Source: Streptomyces sp. TSRI0281 (GTDB taxonomy: Bacteria; Actinomycetota; Actinomycetes; Streptomycetales; Streptomycetaceae). From it: a stretch of DNA of 64,000 nt. The stretch is taken from NCBI RefSeq assembly GCF_001905125.1, contig NZ_LWLE01000038.1, positions 25,300 to 89,299 of the forward strand, in the 5' to 3' direction. Of this stretch, positions 1 to 7,773 are shown one piece after another. A model generated the notes under the pieces. It was given only the letters and a program-made list of their open reading frames with translations, made no database searches and was not told where the DNA came from. Position 1 is the first letter of the stretch. Each line of letters begins with the position of its first letter. Both the position numbers and the translations under genes were made by a program.

Positions 1-2
1 CC

Positions 3-362
3 CTGACGGCGGCCCACAGGGTCATAGTGCCGCTCGAATGCGAGTTCTTCGCGCTGCGCGGAGTGGCGCTGCTCACCGAGACCATCGAGAAGGTCCAGGA
101 GCGGCTCAACCCGGAACTGGAGCTCGACGGCATCCTCGCCACCATGTACGACTCCCGTACGGTGCACAGCCGCGAGGTCCTCGCGCGGGTCGTCGAGGCG
201 TTCGACGACCACGTCTACCACACGGTCATCGGGCGCACGGTGCGCTTCCCGGAGACCACGGTCGCCGGTGAACCCATCACCACGTACGCCTCCAACTCGG
301 TCGGTGCCGCCGCCTATCGACAGCTCGCCAGGGAGGTGCTCGCCCGGTGTCACGCCGAGTGA
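3..362 (+). CDS. ParA-like chromosome partitioning ATPase, C-terminal part (5' end outside window)
   Basis: This frame is open from the left edge and ends in TGA at 360-362, so only about 119 C-terminal residues are visible. The segment reading VIVPLECEFFALRG is the conserved ParA/Soj stretch that follows the switch II region, and the later LDGILATMYDSRT is the usual strand before the C-terminal helices. The Walker A and B motifs lie upstream, outside the window. ParA ATPases bind nonspecific DNA in the ATP form and move ParB-parS complexes. This one sits directly upstream of scpA and scpB, so it is more likely an scp-linked ParA-like protein than the parAB copy near the origin. The next gene starts inside its stop codon, which suggests translational coupling. 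Confidence 0.9.
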   Translation: MTAAHRVIVPLECEFFALRGVALLTETIEKVQERLNPELELDGILATMYDSRTVHSREVLARVVEAFDDHVYHTVIGRTVRFPETTVAGEPITTYASNSVGAAAYRQLAREVLARCHAE

Positions 363-973
363 GTCTGCCGGGGGCCGACGAACTGTTCCGCACCACCGGT
401 GGGATGGGGCTCCAGGCGTCGTCCCCCGCGGAGCGGCGACGCAAGGCGAACGCCGAGGGGCGGGTGCCCGCACCGGCGGGGGAGGGCGATCCCGCGACGG
501 GCGCGTCCGCTCCGGACGGTTCCGGCGGCGGTTCGGCCGACCGGTCCGCGGCCCGTGCCCGGGAGGAACACTCGGCGGCCGGTGCCGACGGAGGCGAATC
601 GCGCAGCCGCGACGCCGAGGGCGACCGGTCCGCGGCGGGCGGCAGGGCCGTCCCCGGGTCCCGTTCCGCCCCACCGGCCCCTTCCGCCTCGCAGGAGCAG
701 GGCCCCGCCGTCCAGCAGCAGCGCAGGCGCGGCGGCGGTCGTGGTGCCAATCGACGGCCCAGCGGCCGGGAGCGCCACGACGAGAAGATCACCGTCTATG
801 TGTCGGCCGAGGAACTGATGGACCTCGAACACGCCCGTCTCGTCCTGCGCGGCGAGCACGGGCTCGCGGTCGACCGCGGGCGGATAGTGCGTGAGGCGGT
901 CGCGGTGGTGCTGGCCGATCTGGAGTCCCGCGGCGACGCGAGCATCCTCGTACGGCGGCTGCGCGGCCGCTGA
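359..973 (+). CDS. Hypothetical protein with C-terminal ribbon-helix-helix-like segment
   Basis: A 204-residue product using the GTG at 359, which overlaps the upstream TGA (GTGA). A GTG at 347 is in frame and would add four residues, but the overlap geometry favours 359. The first ~135 residues are low complexity, rich in Ala, Gly, Ser and Arg and probably disordered. The last ~60 are well ordered: DEKITVYVSAEELMDLEHAR, then two helices. A short beta strand followed by two helices is the plan of a ribbon-helix-helix (CopG/ParG-like) DNA-binding domain. Its place between a ParA-like gene and scpA suggests a role in chromosome organisation, for example as a DNA-binding partner of the ParA protein, but this is inferred from context only. 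Confidence 0.75.
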   Translation: MSLPGADELFRTTGGMGLQASSPAERRRKANAEGRVPAPAGEGDPATGASAPDGSGGGSADRSAARAREEHSAAGADGGESRSRDAEGDRSAAGGRAVPGSRSAPPAPSASQEQGPAVQQQRRRGGGRGANRRPSGRERHDEKITVYVSAEELMDLEHARLVLRGEHGLAVDRGRIVREAVAVVLADLESRGDASILVRRLRGR

Positions 974-1128
974 GCGGTGCGGCGCCGGTAGCCTGCCCGT
1001 CAGGGCCCGCGCCGACCGCCGGGCCCGGTCTCCACGCCGTGCGAGGACGGGGTCCCTCCGGGCCTCCCGTCCTCGCCCGTGCCGGGGCCGCCACCGCCCG
1101 CCCGTTCTCCCCGCACCCCTGGACCGCG

Positions 1129-2190
1129 ATGCCCGTGACCGACGACTCCGCCAGCCCGCGCCGCCGCGCTCTCGGCCGCGGGCCCGGCGTCGCCGCGTCC
1201 TGGGGCCCGGCGCCCGAAGCCGAAGCCGAAGCCGAAGCTGTTTCCGCTCCTGAGGCCGCTCCCGTGCCGGAGCCCGTGCCGGAGCCCGTGTCCGAGGCTG
1301 TTCCCGAGGCCGCTCCCGTGTCCGAGGCGGTCTCCCGGCCCGTGGTGGAGCCGGTGCCGGGGGACGGGCCCGCTGCCGACGACAAACGCTTCACCGTGCG
1401 GCTCGTGAACTTCGAGGGGCCCTTCGACCTTCTCCTCCAGCTGATCTCGAAGCACAAGCTCGATGTGACCGAGGTCGCCCTGTCCAAGGTCACCGACGAG
1501 TTCATGGCATACATCCGTGCCATGGGAGCCGACTGGGATCTCGACCAGACCACCGAGTTCCTCGTCGTCGCCGCCACCCTGCTGGACCTGAAGGCCGCCC
1601 GGCTGCTGCCCACCGCCGAGGTGGAGGACGAGGCGGACCTGGCGCTCCTGGAGGCCCGGGACCTGCTCTTCGCGCGGCTGCTCCAGTACCGCGCGTACAA
1701 GCGGATCGCCGAGATCTTCAACGGCCGGCTGGAGTCCGAGGCCCGCCGCTACCCCCGTACCGTCGGTCTCGAACCGCACCATGCCGCGCTGCTGCCCAAG
1801 GTCGTCATCAGCATCGGCGCCGAGGGATTCGCGCGGCTCGCGGTGAAGGCCATGCAGCCGAAGCCGAAGCCCCAGGTGTACGTCGACCACATCCACGCGC
1901 CGCTGGTCAGTGTGCGCGAGCAGGCGGAGATCGTGGTGGCGCGGCTGCGCGGGGCGGGCGAGGTCAGTTTCCGGGTGCTCACCGAGGACGCTCCGGACAC
2001 CCTCACGGTCGTCGCCCGGTTCCTCGCCCTTCTGGAGCTGTACCGGGAGAAGGCCGTCACGCTCGACCAGGAGGAGGCGCTCGGCGACCTCCTCGTGCGC
2101 TGGTGCGGCGGGGAGGGCGCGGAGCCCGCGGTGACGGACGAGTTCGACCAGGAGATCCACGCGGCGGCCGAGGAGGACACGGAGACATGA
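1129..2190 (+). CDS. scpA: Segregation and condensation protein A (kleisin)
   Basis: ScpA is the kleisin that bridges the heads of the SMC dimer and, with ScpB, forms the bacterial condensin. The core starts near residue 88 with FTVRLVNFEGPFDLLLQLIS, the hallmark N-terminal kleisin helix, and ends with the winged-helix segment around GEVSFRVLTEDA. The ATG at 1129 gives 353 residues; the frame is open further upstream to about 1039. Residues ~25-80 are an Ala/Glu/Pro/Val repeat encoded by short direct repeats, absent from most ScpA proteins, so the N-terminal extension is lineage specific. The gene overlaps scpB by four bases (ATGA at 2187-2190), which favours stoichiometric co-expression. Confidence 0.95.
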   Translation: MPVTDDSASPRRRALGRGPGVAASWGPAPEAEAEAEAVSAPEAAPVPEPVPEPVSEAVPEAAPVSEAVSRPVVEPVPGDGPAADDKRFTVRLVNFEGPFDLLLQLISKHKLDVTEVALSKVTDEFMAYIRAMGADWDLDQTTEFLVVAATLLDLKAARLLPTAEVEDEADLALLEARDLLFARLLQYRAYKRIAEIFNGRLESEARRYPRTVGLEPHHAALLPKVVISIGAEGFARLAVKAMQPKPKPQVYVDHIHAPLVSVREQAEIVVARLRGAGEVSFRVLTEDAPDTLTVVARFLALLELYREKAVTLDQEEALGDLLVRWCGGEGAEPAVTDEFDQEIHAAAEEDTET

Positions 2191-2852
2191 GCGCGCACCG
2201 CAGGGACGGCGACGAGGACCGGGACATGGGCGCGGTCGCCGCCCTCGATCTGAAGCCCGCCCTGGAGGCGGTCCTGATGGTCGTCGACGAGCCCGCCACC
2301 GAGGAACACCTCGCCAAGGTCCTCCAGCGGCCGCGCGGGGCCGTGGCGGACGCGCTGCGGGAGCTGGCCGACGAGTACACCGTGCAGCGGCGCGGCTTCG
2401 ATCTGCGGCTCGTCGCGGGCGGCTGGCGGTTCTACACCCGGCCCGAGTACGCGGAGGCGGTCGAGGGCTTCGTCCTGGACGGCCAGCACGCCCGTCTCAC
2501 CCAGGCGGCTCTGGAGACGCTCGCGGTGGTCGCGTACCGCGCGCCGGTGAGCCGTTCACGCGTCTCGGCGGTGCGCGGAGTGAACTGCGACGGCGTGATG
2601 CGGACCCTCCTGCAGAGGGGTCTGGTCGAGGAGGCGGGCGCGGAACCCGAAACAGGTGCGATCCTGTACAGGACGACGAACTACTTTCTGGAGCGTATGG
2701 GCCTGCGAGGCCTGGACGAGCTCCCGGAGCTCGCGCCCTTCCTCCCGGAGGCGGACGCGATCGAGGCTGAGACGCTAGAGGGTGTGCCGTCGTTCGATCC
2801 GGACGCACCGGACACCCCGGATACTCACGCACACGACAAGACGGATTTTTGA
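2187..2852 (+). CDS. scpB: Segregation and condensation protein B
   Basis: ScpB dimers bind the ScpA linker and regulate SMC head engagement. The 221-residue product has the two winged-helix domains of the family: residues ~25-95 (LKPALEAVLMVVDEPATEEH through GGWRFYTRPEY) and ~95-185 (ARLTQAALETLAVVAYRAPV, then ILYRTTNYFLERMGL, a highly conserved stretch). The ATG at 2187 overlaps the scpA stop. The C-terminus from about residue 185 is acidic and variable. The stop TGA at 2850-2852 overlaps the ATG of rluB, so ScpA, ScpB and RluB appear to be translated as one coupled series, a common actinobacterial arrangement. Confidence 0.95.
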   Translation: MSAHRRDGDEDRDMGAVAALDLKPALEAVLMVVDEPATEEHLAKVLQRPRGAVADALRELADEYTVQRRGFDLRLVAGGWRFYTRPEYAEAVEGFVLDGQHARLTQAALETLAVVAYRAPVSRSRVSAVRGVNCDGVMRTLLQRGLVEEAGAEPETGAILYRTTNYFLERMGLRGLDELPELAPFLPEADAIEAETLEGVPSFDPDAPDTPDTHAHDKTDF

Positions 2853-4114
2853 TGCGAAGCAGTGGCAGGAACAGCGGAAGCGGCGGCGGCAGCGGCAGCG
2901 GCGGCGGCGGCAGCAGGAGCGGCGGAAGCAGCGGCGGCAGGAGCAGCAGCGGCGGCGGCAGGAGCGGCGGCAGCGGCGGCGGCAACCGGAACCCCCGGAG
3001 CGGCAGCGGCGGATCCGGCGGGGGCTTCCGGCCGAAGGGCCAGGGCAGCGGCCAGGGCGGTCAGAGCGGTCAGGGCGGCGGCCAGGGCGGGCGCGACGAC
3101 AAGCAGGAGCAGCGTCCCCGCCGTCCCCGTCCCGAGGAGCGCCGCTACGACGTGGGCGCCGACAAGCCGGGCGGCGACGGTGGCCTCCGCAAGGGGCGCG
3201 GCGCCGCGGCCCGCGGTGGCGCCAAGGGCGGCCCGAAGGCCTCGCAGGGCGTCGGCAGGATCACCCGGCGCGCTCCGTACGGCGCCCCGGCCCGTCCGCG
3301 TGAGCTCGACGCCAAGATCGAGCAGCGCAACCGGGACAGGTACGCGAACAAGCCCGACCTCAAGCTGCCCAAGACCCACCCGGGCGCCGAGGAGGAGGGC
3401 GAGCGCCTGCAGAAGGTGCTCGCCAGGGCCGGAATGGGCTCGCGGCGCGCCTGCGAGGAGCTGATCGACCAGTCCCGCGTCGAGGTCAACGGCGAGATCG
3501 TCGTCGAGCAGGGCATGCGCGTCGACGTGCACAAGGACGAGATCAAGGTCGACGGTCTGACCGTCGCCACCCAGTCGTACCTCTTCTTCGCGCTGAACAA
3601 GCCCGCCGGTGTCGTCTCCTCCATGGAGGACCCGGACGGCCGCCAGTGCCTCGGCGACTACGTCACCAACCGGGAGACGCGGCTCTTCCACGTCGGCCGG
3701 CTGGACACCGAGACCGAGGGCATCATCATGCTCACCAACCACGGTGAGCTGGCCCACCGCCTCACCCACCCCAAGTACGGCGTGAAGAAGACCTACCTGG
3801 CCGCCATCCAGGGCCCGCTCCCGCGCGACCTGGGCAAGCGGCTCAAGGACGGCATCCAGCTGGAGGACGGGTACGCCCGCGCCGACCACTTCCGCGTCGT
3901 GGAGAACACCGGCAAGAACTACCTGGTCGAGGTGACCCTCCACGAGGGCCGCAAGCACATCGTCCGGCGGATGCTGGACGAGGCCGGCTTCCCGGTCGAG
4001 CGGCTGGTGCGCACGTCCTTCGGGCCGATCCCGCTGGGCGACCAGAAGTCCGGCTGGCTGCGCCGCCTCACCAACACCGAGGTCGGCATGCTGATGCGCG
4101 AGGTCGGTCTGTAG
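2852..4114 (+). CDS. rluB: 23S rRNA pseudouridine synthase, RluB/RsuA family, with Gly/Ser-rich extension
   Basis: Isomerises a specific uridine to pseudouridine in 23S rRNA (U2605 in E. coli RluB; the site is inferred here). From the ATG at 2852 the 420-residue protein starts with ~85 residues of almost pure Gly/Ser/Arg, then a basic Gly-rich linker. An S4 RNA-binding domain follows at ~183-230 (ERLQKVLARAGMGSRRACEE). The catalytic domain carries the family motif GRLDTETEGII with the catalytic Asp near residue 288, and the C-terminal GRKHIVRRMLDEAG. Family members are usually 240-300 residues, so about 150 N-terminal residues are extra and resemble an RGG-type RNA-binding tail. The gene overlaps scpB and ends before a strong terminator. 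Confidence 0.93.
   Translation: MRSSGRNSGSGGGSGSGGGGSRSGGSSGGRSSSGGGRSGGSGGGNRNPRSGSGGSGGGFRPKGQGSGQGGQSGQGGGQGGRDDKQEQRPRRPRPEERRYDVGADKPGGDGGLRKGRGAAARGGAKGGPKASQGVGRITRRAPYGAPARPRELDAKIEQRNRDRYANKPDLKLPKTHPGAEEEGERLQKVLARAGMGSRRACEELIDQSRVEVNGEIVVEQGMRVDVHKDEIKVDGLTVATQSYLFFALNKPAGVVSSMEDPDGRQCLGDYVTNRETRLFHVGRLDTETEGIIMLTNHGELAHRLTHPKYGVKKTYLAAIQGPLPRDLGKRLKDGIQLEDGYARADHFRVVENTGKNYLVEVTLHEGRKHIVRRMLDEAGFPVERLVRTSFGPIPLGDQKSGWLRRLTNTEVGMLMREVGL
2872..3090 (+). repeat. GGC/AGC-rich low-complexity tract inside rluB
   Basis: A run of imperfect GGC, AGC and AGG trinucleotides encodes the Gly/Ser/Arg tail of RluB. The period of three keeps every frame open, which explains the long Ala- and Arg-rich spurious frames here. 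Such tracts can change length by slippage without breaking the frame. Confidence 0.85.
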
Positions 4115-4142
4115 CCACCCCGTACACCCCGTACGGCTCCGA

Positions 4143-4198
4143 GGCCCGCGGCCGGTTCCTGTTCCCGATAGGTGAACAGAAACCGGCCGCGGGCCTTT
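4143..4198 (+). terminator. Rho-independent-like terminator after rluB
   Basis: A long inverted repeat: the left arm 4143-4164 begins GGCCCGCGGCCGGTT and the right arm 4174-4195 ends AACCGGCCGCGGGCC. The loop is short and a TTT run follows. It ends the par-scp-rluB unit before the NAD operon promoter. Confidence 0.85.
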
Positions 4199-4219
4199 CG
4201 CCGTCGCCATTCCTTCTTT

Positions 4220-4236
4220 ATAGTCAGAGTGACTAT
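4220..4236. promoter_or_regulatory. Candidate NrtR operator upstream of pnuC
   Basis: ATAGTCA-GAG-TGACTAT is a perfect inverted repeat with 7-bp arms. It ends just before the AAGGAGG ribosome binding site (4238-4244) of pnuC. NrtR regulators bind palindromes of this size next to NAD biosynthesis and salvage genes, and an NrtR-family gene is the third gene of this operon. Autoregulation by this protein is therefore the simplest reading. The match rests on geometry and context, not on a scored motif. Confidence 0.7.
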
Positions 4237-4249
4237 TAAGGAGGCGGGC

Positions 4250-4906
4250 GTGAGTCTCGCGGATTTCCTCGATCCCCTGCAGCAACCCCTGGTGACGGTC
4301 CTGGACACCCCGGTCAGCTGGACCGAGGTGCTCGGCTTCGGCAGCGGAGCGCTGTGTGTCTGGCTCGTGGCCCGCCAGCACCTCGCCAACTGGCCCATCG
4401 GCATCGCGAACAACCTCTTCTTCATCCTGCTGTTCGCCCAGTCCGGTCTGTACGCCGACGCCGGCCTCCAGATCGTCTTCATCACCCTCGCCGTGTACGG
4501 CTGGTGGACCTGGACCCACGGGGGTGGACCAGGGGCATCCGTCCTGCCGGTGCGCGGCACCTCGCGCACCGAATGGACCTGGCTGCTCACGGCGGGGGCG
4601 GTGGGGACCCTCGCGCTCACGGTCCTGCTGTCGCGGGCCACCGACTCGACCGTGCCGTTCTGGGACGCGCTGACCACCTCGCTGTCGCTGACGGCGACGT
4701 ACGGGCAGTGCCGCAAGCGGGTCGAGTCCTGGTGGCTGTGGATCGCCGCCGATGTGGTCTACATCCCGCTGTACGCGTACAAGGAGCTCTATCTGACCTC
4801 CCTGCTCTACATCGGCTTCCTGGCGCTCTGCCTCATGGGGCTGCGCAGCTGGAACCGCGATCTCGCCACGGGCCGGAACCGTACGGCGGAGGTGGCCGCG
4901 GTATGA
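4250..4906 (+). CDS. pnuC: Nicotinamide riboside transporter, PnuC family
   Basis: PnuC facilitates uptake of nicotinamide riboside, which is then trapped by phosphorylation. The 218-residue product has about seven predicted membrane segments. The central part contains the conserved NWPIGIANNLFFILLF and, later, SWWLWIAADVVYIPLYAYK, both typical of PnuC. The GTG at 4250 is chosen because AAGGAGG lies six bases upstream; an in-frame ATG at 4172 falls within the upstream terminator region and has no such site. The gene overlaps the NadR-like gene by four bases, which couples import with the kinase/adenylyltransferase expected to process the substrate. Confidence 0.92.
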   Translation: MSLADFLDPLQQPLVTVLDTPVSWTEVLGFGSGALCVWLVARQHLANWPIGIANNLFFILLFAQSGLYADAGLQIVFITLAVYGWWTWTHGGGPGASVLPVRGTSRTEWTWLLTAGAVGTLALTVLLSRATDSTVPFWDALTTSLSLTATYGQCRKRVESWWLWIAADVVYIPLYAYKELYLTSLLYIGFLALCLMGLRSWNRDLATGRNRTAEVAAV

Positions 4907-5982
4907 AGCGCTTCGGCCACGGCCTGGTCCTCGGCAAGTTCTATCCGCCGCACGCGGGACACCACCACCTGGTCCGCACCGCCCGGGACCGCTGCGAACG
5001 GCTGACCGTCCTGGTCTGTGCCGCCTCCGTGGAGTCCGTCCCGCTCGCCGACCGGGTCGCCTGGATGCGCGAGGTGCACCCGGACGTGCGGGTGGTGGGC
5101 GCCGTCGACGACACCCGCATGGATCTGACGGACCCGGCGGTCTGGGACGCGCACATGGCGGTCTTCACCGCGGCGGTACCGGAGCCGGTGGACGCCGTCT
5201 TCACCTCCGAGTCCTACGGGGCCGAACTGGCCCGCCGCTTCGGCGCCGCGTCCGTCCTCGTCGACCCCGACCGCACCCTCTTCCCGGTGTCCGGCACAGC
5301 CGTGCGCAAGGACCCGGTCGGCTGCTGGGACTTCCTCGAACCGCCCGTCCGGGCCGCGCTCACCCGCCGGATCGTCGTCCTCGGCGCCGAGTCGACCGGC
5401 ACCACCACCCTGGCGCGGGCCCTCACGGAGCACTACCGGGCACGCGGCGGCGGCTGGGCGCAGACCCGGTACGTCGCCGAGTACGGGCGCGAGTTCAGCG
5501 AACAGAAGCTGGCCGCACTGCGCGGCCGGTGGCCGGACGCCCAGTGGGAGGACGTCGTCTTCACCACGGACGACTTCCCCGTCATCGCCGAGGCGCAGAA
5601 CGCCAGGGAGGAGGAGGCCGCGCGCACCGGCTCCCCGGTGCTGTTCTGCGACACCGACTCCTTCGCCACCACCGTCTGGCACGAGCGGTACGTCGGTGGG
5701 CGCAACCCCCTCGTCGAGGACATCGCCGACCGGGCCCGGCACCACCTGTGGCTGCTCACCGACCACGAGGGTGTCGCCTTCGAGGACGACGGACTCCGCG
5801 ACGGCGAGGAGCTGCGGCCCTGGATGACGGACCGCTTCCGCGCCGAACTCACCCGTACGGGAAGGGAGTTCATCGAGGTCACGGGAGTGCACGAGGCGCG
5901 CCTGGAAGCTGCCGTCGCCGCCGTGGACGCGGTGCTCGCCACCGGCTGGAACTTCGCCGCACCCCTCCCGGAGCGCCGATGA
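4903..5982 (+). CDS. nadR: NadR-like bifunctional NMN adenylyltransferase / ribosylnicotinamide kinase
   Basis: Expected to phosphorylate nicotinamide riboside to NMN and adenylate NMN to NAD. The N-terminal nucleotidyltransferase domain has GKFYPPHAGHHHL with the H17-x-x-H20 signature and the SGTAVR motif near residues 130-135. The C-terminal P-loop kinase domain begins near residue 155 with VVLGAESTGTTTLARAL. The Walker A motif reads GAESTGTTT, so the usual Lys is a Thr; I recall similar sequences in other actinobacterial NadR-like proteins, so this may be a family feature. There is no N-terminal helix-turn-helix as in enterobacterial NadR. It is the second gene of the operon, 359 residues from the ATG overlapping the pnuC stop. 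Confidence 0.88.
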   Translation: MKRFGHGLVLGKFYPPHAGHHHLVRTARDRCERLTVLVCAASVESVPLADRVAWMREVHPDVRVVGAVDDTRMDLTDPAVWDAHMAVFTAAVPEPVDAVFTSESYGAELARRFGAASVLVDPDRTLFPVSGTAVRKDPVGCWDFLEPPVRAALTRRIVVLGAESTGTTTLARALTEHYRARGGGWAQTRYVAEYGREFSEQKLAALRGRWPDAQWEDVVFTTDDFPVIAEAQNAREEEAARTGSPVLFCDTDSFATTVWHERYVGGRNPLVEDIADRARHHLWLLTDHEGVAFEDDGLRDGEELRPWMTDRFRAELTRTGREFIEVTGVHEARLEAAVAAVDAVLATGWNFAAPLPERR

Positions 5983-6016
5983 CCACCAGCGGCACCGCCC
6001 CCCTTCCGGGGCACCG

Positions 6017-6751
6017 ATGAGCACCGGCGCCTCCGAGGGGTACGACCCCTACGCCTTCGCCCCCTTCGCGGTCACCGTGGATCTCGCGGTCTTCACGGTC
6101 CGCGCCGGCCGGCTGCACGTCCTGCTCGTCGAGCGGGGCGAGGAACCGTACAAGGGCCACTGGGCCCTGCCCGGGGGCTTCCTCCTGCCCCGTGAGTCGG
6201 CCGACCTGGCCGCGCGCCGCGAGCTGGCCGAGGAGACCGGCCTCGGCCAGGACACCGTCCGCGGCCTGCACCTTGAACAGCTGCGCACCTACTCCGAACC
6301 GGACCGGGATCCCAGGATGCGGGTCGTCTCCGTCGCGTACGCGGCGCTCCTGCCCGATCTGCCCGAGCCGCGCGGGGGCGGGGACGCGGTCCGCGCGAAG
6401 TGGTGGGACGCGGGCACCGTGGGCGTCCTCGCCTTCGACCACGAGCGGATTCTCGCCGACGCCTACGACCGGATCGGCGCCAAGCTGGAGTACACCTGTC
6501 TGGCCACGGCCTTCTGCCCCGCCGAGTTCACCCTCGGCGAGCTCCAGCAGGTGTACGAAACCGTGTGGGGCGTCGAGCTGGACCGCCCCAACTTCCGGCG
6601 CAAGGTCCTCAACGTGCCCGGCTTCGTCCAGGCCGTCGAGGGACCGCCGCGCCGCACCGGCGGACGGGGGAAACCGGCCGCCCTGTACCGGGCGGGTGCC
6701 GCCACCGCCCTGCACCCTCCACTCCTGCGCCCGGAAGGACGAACGGAATGA
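6017..6751 (+). CDS. nrtR: Nudix-related transcriptional regulator NrtR with intact Nudix box
   Basis: NrtR proteins join an ADP-ribose-sensing Nudix domain to a C-terminal winged helix and control NAD metabolism genes. Here the Nudix domain spans ~15-145. Its box (about residues 53-76, G-x5-E-x7-RELAEETGL) is complete, so hydrolysis of ADP-ribose or a related nucleotide may be retained; many DNA-binding NrtR proteins have a degenerate box. The C-terminal part carries FTLGELQQVYETVWG and LDRPNFRRKVLNVPGF, the characteristic NrtR winged-helix signature. It has 244 residues with its ATG 34 bases after nadR. A palindrome before pnuC is the likely operator. The C-terminal ~35 residues are basic and probably flexible. 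Confidence 0.9.
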   Translation: MSTGASEGYDPYAFAPFAVTVDLAVFTVRAGRLHVLLVERGEEPYKGHWALPGGFLLPRESADLAARRELAEETGLGQDTVRGLHLEQLRTYSEPDRDPRMRVVSVAYAALLPDLPEPRGGGDAVRAKWWDAGTVGVLAFDHERILADAYDRIGAKLEYTCLATAFCPAEFTLGELQQVYETVWGVELDRPNFRRKVLNVPGFVQAVEGPPRRTGGRGKPAALYRAGAATALHPPLLRPEGRTE

Positions 6752-7770
6752 ACATGACCAGGACCCTCACCAAACAGGCGGCCACGGGTGCGCTGACCGG
6801 GCTCGCGCTCGGCGACGCACTGGGCTTCCCCACCGAGTTCAACGATGTGCCCGCCATCCTCGCCAAGTGCGGTCCGTGGCGGCAGATGGCGCTGCCCAGG
6901 CCCGCGATCGTCACCGACGACACCCAGATGACGCTCGCGCTGGGGCGTGGCATACGCACCGCCATGGACCGCGGACCGCTCACCCCGCTGCGGCTGATCC
7001 GCCCGGTCCGCGAGGAGTTCGTGGACTGGTTCCACTCGCCGGACAACAACCGGGCCCCCGGACACACCTGCATGAAGGCGTGCCGGCTGCTCGACGGCGA
7101 CCGGATCTGGCAGGAGGCCAGCCAGACCGGCTCCAAGGGCTGCGGCGCCAACATGCGGGTCGCGCCCGTCGGACTCGTACCCGGCCTCAGCGAGGAACAG
7201 CGTGCCGGAGCGGCCCAGCTCCAGGCGGCCCTCACCCACGGCCACCCGACGGCACTGGCCGCCTCCGACCTGCTGGCCCGCGCGGTGTTCCTGCTGGCCC
7301 AGGGGGCGGAGCCGATGGGACTCGTGGGGCAGCTGCGTTCGTACGCGTACGAGAACAGCGGCCGCTACCTGGAACGGTGGCTGGGAGACCTCTGGCGGTA
7401 CGCGGGCGACTCCTCGCCCGAGGCGTACATCAAGCGCGGCTGGGACGAATGCCAGACCGCTCTGGGCACGGTCCAGGACGCCCTGCGCGCCCCGTCGCCC
7501 GAGACCGACCCCTGCCGGACCACCGGCGACGGCTGGGTCGCGGAAGAGGCCCTCGCCACGGCCCTGCACTGTTTCCTCCTCTTCCCCGAGGAGCCCGTCA
7601 CCGCCCTTCGCCGGGCCGCCTGCACCCGGGGCGACTCCGACTCGCTGGCCTGTCTGACGGGTGCGCTGGCCGGGGCCCATCTGGGCGCGGGCGCCTGGCC
7701 CAAGGAGTGGGCGGAACGCATCGAGTACCGCAGCGATCTGCTGTCGCTGGCCGCGCTCTGGGATGCTTGA
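6748..7770 (+). CDS. ADP-ribosylglycohydrolase (DraG family)
   Basis: DraG-family enzymes remove ADP-ribose from modified proteins or small molecules using two magnesium ions. The 340-residue protein has ALTGLALGDALGFPTEF at the N-terminus, TDDTQMTLAL near residues 56-65 and GDSDSLACLTGALAGAHLGA near 294-313; these Asp-rich motifs form the dinuclear metal site. The start overlaps the nrtR stop (ATGA). Its place in an NAD salvage operon whose regulator senses ADP-ribose fits recycling of ADP-ribose. The exact substrate (arginine, serine, DNA or free ADP-ribose derivatives) cannot be read from sequence. Confidence 0.9.
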   Translation: MNMTRTLTKQAATGALTGLALGDALGFPTEFNDVPAILAKCGPWRQMALPRPAIVTDDTQMTLALGRGIRTAMDRGPLTPLRLIRPVREEFVDWFHSPDNNRAPGHTCMKACRLLDGDRIWQEASQTGSKGCGANMRVAPVGLVPGLSEEQRAGAAQLQAALTHGHPTALAASDLLARAVFLLAQGAEPMGLVGQLRSYAYENSGRYLERWLGDLWRYAGDSSPEAYIKRGWDECQTALGTVQDALRAPSPETDPCRTTGDGWVAEEALATALHCFLLFPEEPVTALRRAACTRGDSDSLACLTGALAGAHLGAGAWPKEWAERIEYRSDLLSLAALWDA

Positions 7771-7773
7771 TCC

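Noticed and set aside
2825..4519. 564-codon minus-strand frame opposite rluB
   Set aside because: Poly-Ala/Leu composition comes from the GGC/AGC tract. The plus strand encodes conserved RluB.
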